Shown here in pieces: positions 62,571-64,000 of a stretch of 64,000 nt of DNA (positions are counted from its first letter, which is position 1; the number at the start of each line of letters is the position of its first letter). Source of the stretch: Pedobacter sp. ASV12 (lineage in GTDB: Bacteria > Bacteroidota > Bacteroidia > Sphingobacteriales > Sphingobacteriaceae); NCBI RefSeq assembly GCF_016429155.1, contig NZ_JAELUC010000001.1:161462-225461 (forward strand). The letters are read 5' to 3'. Under the pieces are notes generated by a model, which saw only the letters and a program-made list of their open reading frames with translations, searched no databases and was not told where the DNA came from. Position numbers and translations under genes: made by a program.

Positions 62571-62714
62571 TTATTTTTTGAGGATAAACCACTGTACGAG
62601 TTTCCAGATAATACCACCCAAAAACAAGGTAATGGCTATGGCATTAATGGCATGCATAATCTTGATATTGGTATTTTTTGGCCGGTCTGGGTTATTCTTT
62701 CTGAAGAAGTACAT
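62571..62714 (-). CDS. DUF6728-like small membrane protein
   Basis: About 47 residues from MYFFRKNNPDRPKN at 62714; the longer frame to 62783 would start within the OmpA terminator. One hydrophobic helix (IMHAINAIAITLFLGGIIW) is followed by KLVQWFILKK. It looks like DUF6728, a small Bacteroidota membrane family of unknown role. It is the first gene of the ridA-rarD-recG operon. Confidence 0.68.
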   Translation of the reverse strand: MYFFRKNNPDRPKNTNIKIMHAINAIAITLFLGGIIWKLVQWFILKK

Positions 62715-62731
62715 GATACAAATGTAAGGAT

Positions 62732-62762
62732 AAAAAAAAAGAGCCCCGAAATTTCGGGGCTC
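62732..62762 (-). terminator. Strong terminator of the ompA-like gene
   Basis: A perfect 22-base palindrome (GAGCCCCGAAA and its mate) with nine T following on the minus strand, 24 bases after the stop. Confidence 0.9.
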
Positions 62763-62785
62763 TTTTCTTATCGAGTTAAGCAAGA

Positions 62786-63924
62786 TTAGTTTCTTGAAGT
62801 CTCAACGCGACGGTTTTGGATACGACCTTCTTCAGTGTCGTTAGAAGCAACTGGGTTAGCTTCGCCGTAACCTTTAACAGTTACTTGACTAGCGTTAACG
62901 CCAGAATTTACTAAGTAAGTTTTAACAGAGTTAGCTCTGTCTTTAGATAATTTCAAATTGTATGCAGCAGTACCTTCGCTAGAAGCATAACCTTTAGAAG
63001 TTACTTTACCACCGTTTTCACGCAATACTGAAGATAATTTATCTAAGATTGGATAAGATTCGGTTTTCAAAACTGAAGAGTTGAATTCGAATTGGATTGG
63101 CTCAAAACCAGTTCTGTTGTCAACTGGAGCAACTGGAGTGTTATTGATTACAGTTGGAGCAGGAAGTGGACATCCTGAACCGTCAACTTTAGTTCCAGCT
63201 GGAGTACCAGCACATTTATCGAATTGATCAGCTACGCCGTCGCCATCAGAGTCTTTTTTCAAGTCTTCAACTGATTTCTCAACGTTAGAAACACGGTTTT
63301 TCAATGCTTCAACTTCTTGACGTAATGAAGGATCTTTCAATTCATCATACATCATAGCTACTGGGTTAACCCAATCCAAGTTAGGTTTAGCTTTAGAACC
63401 TAGAGAGAATTCTAAACCAGCAGAACCGTAAGAGAATTTATCTTTTGAAGTACCACCAGCATAAACTCCATCAACGTTGTCACCATCAACAAAGTTCATG
63501 GTATAAGCCAAGTTGAAAGATACGCGGTCTGAAACTTTGAATTTGATACCAGCACCTACAGGGATATAAGCTTCTTTGATGAAGTCGTTATCGCCATTTT
63601 CGCCATATTTACCTTTGTTGTTAACAACAGTACCATTAGCTAAGGTTACTTTTGGATTGTAAGCCATTAAACCGTAACCAGCAGTAACGAAGAAGTTAAC
63701 TGAATTTTCGCGACGTAGGAAATCTACAGTGGCAACATTCACAACACCTCTCAAGTCAGCAGCATACTGAATGTCGGTTTCGAATTCTTTAGTTCCGTAT
63801 CTAACACCACCTTTAGCATCTTTGTTTGTGCCAGATAGTTTGCCACGGAAGATGTTACCTTCTAAGCCAAAAGCATGACCTAGTTGTTTACGCAACGAAA
63901 TTCCGTAACCCAAGTTCACATCCC
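62786..63924 (-). CDS. OmpA-family outer-membrane protein, 5-prime end missing
   Basis: The frame is open through 63924, beyond the GTG that could be taken as a start at 63919, and the peptide begins D-V-N-L-G-Y-G, in the middle of the barrel. So the N-terminus (signal and first strands) is lost at the contig end. Visible are barrel repeats, a Ca2+-binding thrombospondin-type segment (DSDGDGVADQFDKCAGTPAG, about 220-240) and a C-terminal OmpA peptidoglycan-binding domain with FEFNSSVLKTESYPIL and NRRVE. Codon usage is more A/T-biased than the neighbours, as in highly expressed genes. Confidence 0.93.

Positions 63925-64000
<76 letters not shown>

Noticed and set aside
63919..63919. GTG as the start codon of the OmpA gene
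   Set aside because: The frame stays open to the adapter junction and the peptide starts within the barrel; the true start is lost.

Overview
The window is a chromosomal segment of a Bacteroidota bacterium, most likely Sphingobacteriaceae (Pedobacter-like). The evidence is the gene content (TonB-dependent receptors with carboxypeptidase-regulatory N-termini, DUF2911, DUF885, DUF1543, DUF418, DUF6728-like and M13 peptidase genes, many exported lipoproteins), the Bacteroidota-type -7 promoter boxes (TAnnTTTG), and family-typical intergenic repeats. Genes are dense, on both strands, and almost all housekeeping or metabolic. I see no prophage, integrase, transposase, CRISPR array, defence island, rRNA or tRNA gene.

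Layout. 0-3 kb: a GntR-regulated ABC transporter operon with a surface-protein tail gene and a perfect inverted-repeat operator. 3.5-8 kb: a TonB receptor with a His/Cys-rich exported partner, then a lone urocanase. 8.1-10.8 kb: a TetR-like regulator coupled to an ABC1/UbiB kinase-like gene. 10.9-16.5 kb: a large outer-membrane barrel gene with a double palindromic operator, a TlpA-like thioredoxin, DoxX and a LEA-type lipoprotein. 16.6-20.9 kb: a PIG-L deacetylase, an unlisted 41-residue membrane microprotein and a sodium:solute symporter with an inserted coiled coil. 21-25.8 kb: small metabolic and stress genes (DUF2911, SDR, alpha/beta hydrolase, OsmC, CheY-like receiver, NTF2-like). 26.3-34.3 kb: hisS, DUF885, DUF418, a divergent endonuclease V, and pyruvate dehydrogenase E2 and E1-alpha. 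35-43.4 kb: NlpC/P60, CapA, M13 peptidase, SPFH protein, S41 processing protease. 43.4-48.9 kb: a complete cyanophycin turnover locus: cphB and an isoaspartyl peptidase, divergent from cphA. 49-52 kb: DUF2383, a Crp/Fnr-type regulator and an AhpD-like protein with a candidate operator, DUF1543, a CREST-like membrane protein. 52-59 kb: LMW phosphatase, S1/P1 nuclease, fumarase, GH20 hexosaminidase, a beta-lactamase-fold hydrolase. 59-64 kb: recG-rarD-ridA operon and a truncated OmpA gene.

The non-coding DNA is the least explained part. Four near-identical hairpins (AACACTTGCGAAG core) sit directly after stop codons. Several intergenic gaps consist of degenerate tandem heptamers, and one exact heptamer array (GGGTTGY x4) lies inside the essential gene hisS. 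Two long gaps share an exact 25-bp inverted match. The last 76 bases are not genomic: a 19-base Nextera transposase adapter sequence is followed by poly-G, so the OmpA gene is cut by a sequencing or assembly artefact.

No single previously undescribed multi-gene system stands out. The best candidates for new biology are the cyanophycin locus in this phylum, the deacetylase-microprotein-symporter operon, the twin TACGAA/TTCGTA operator and the heptamer arrays.
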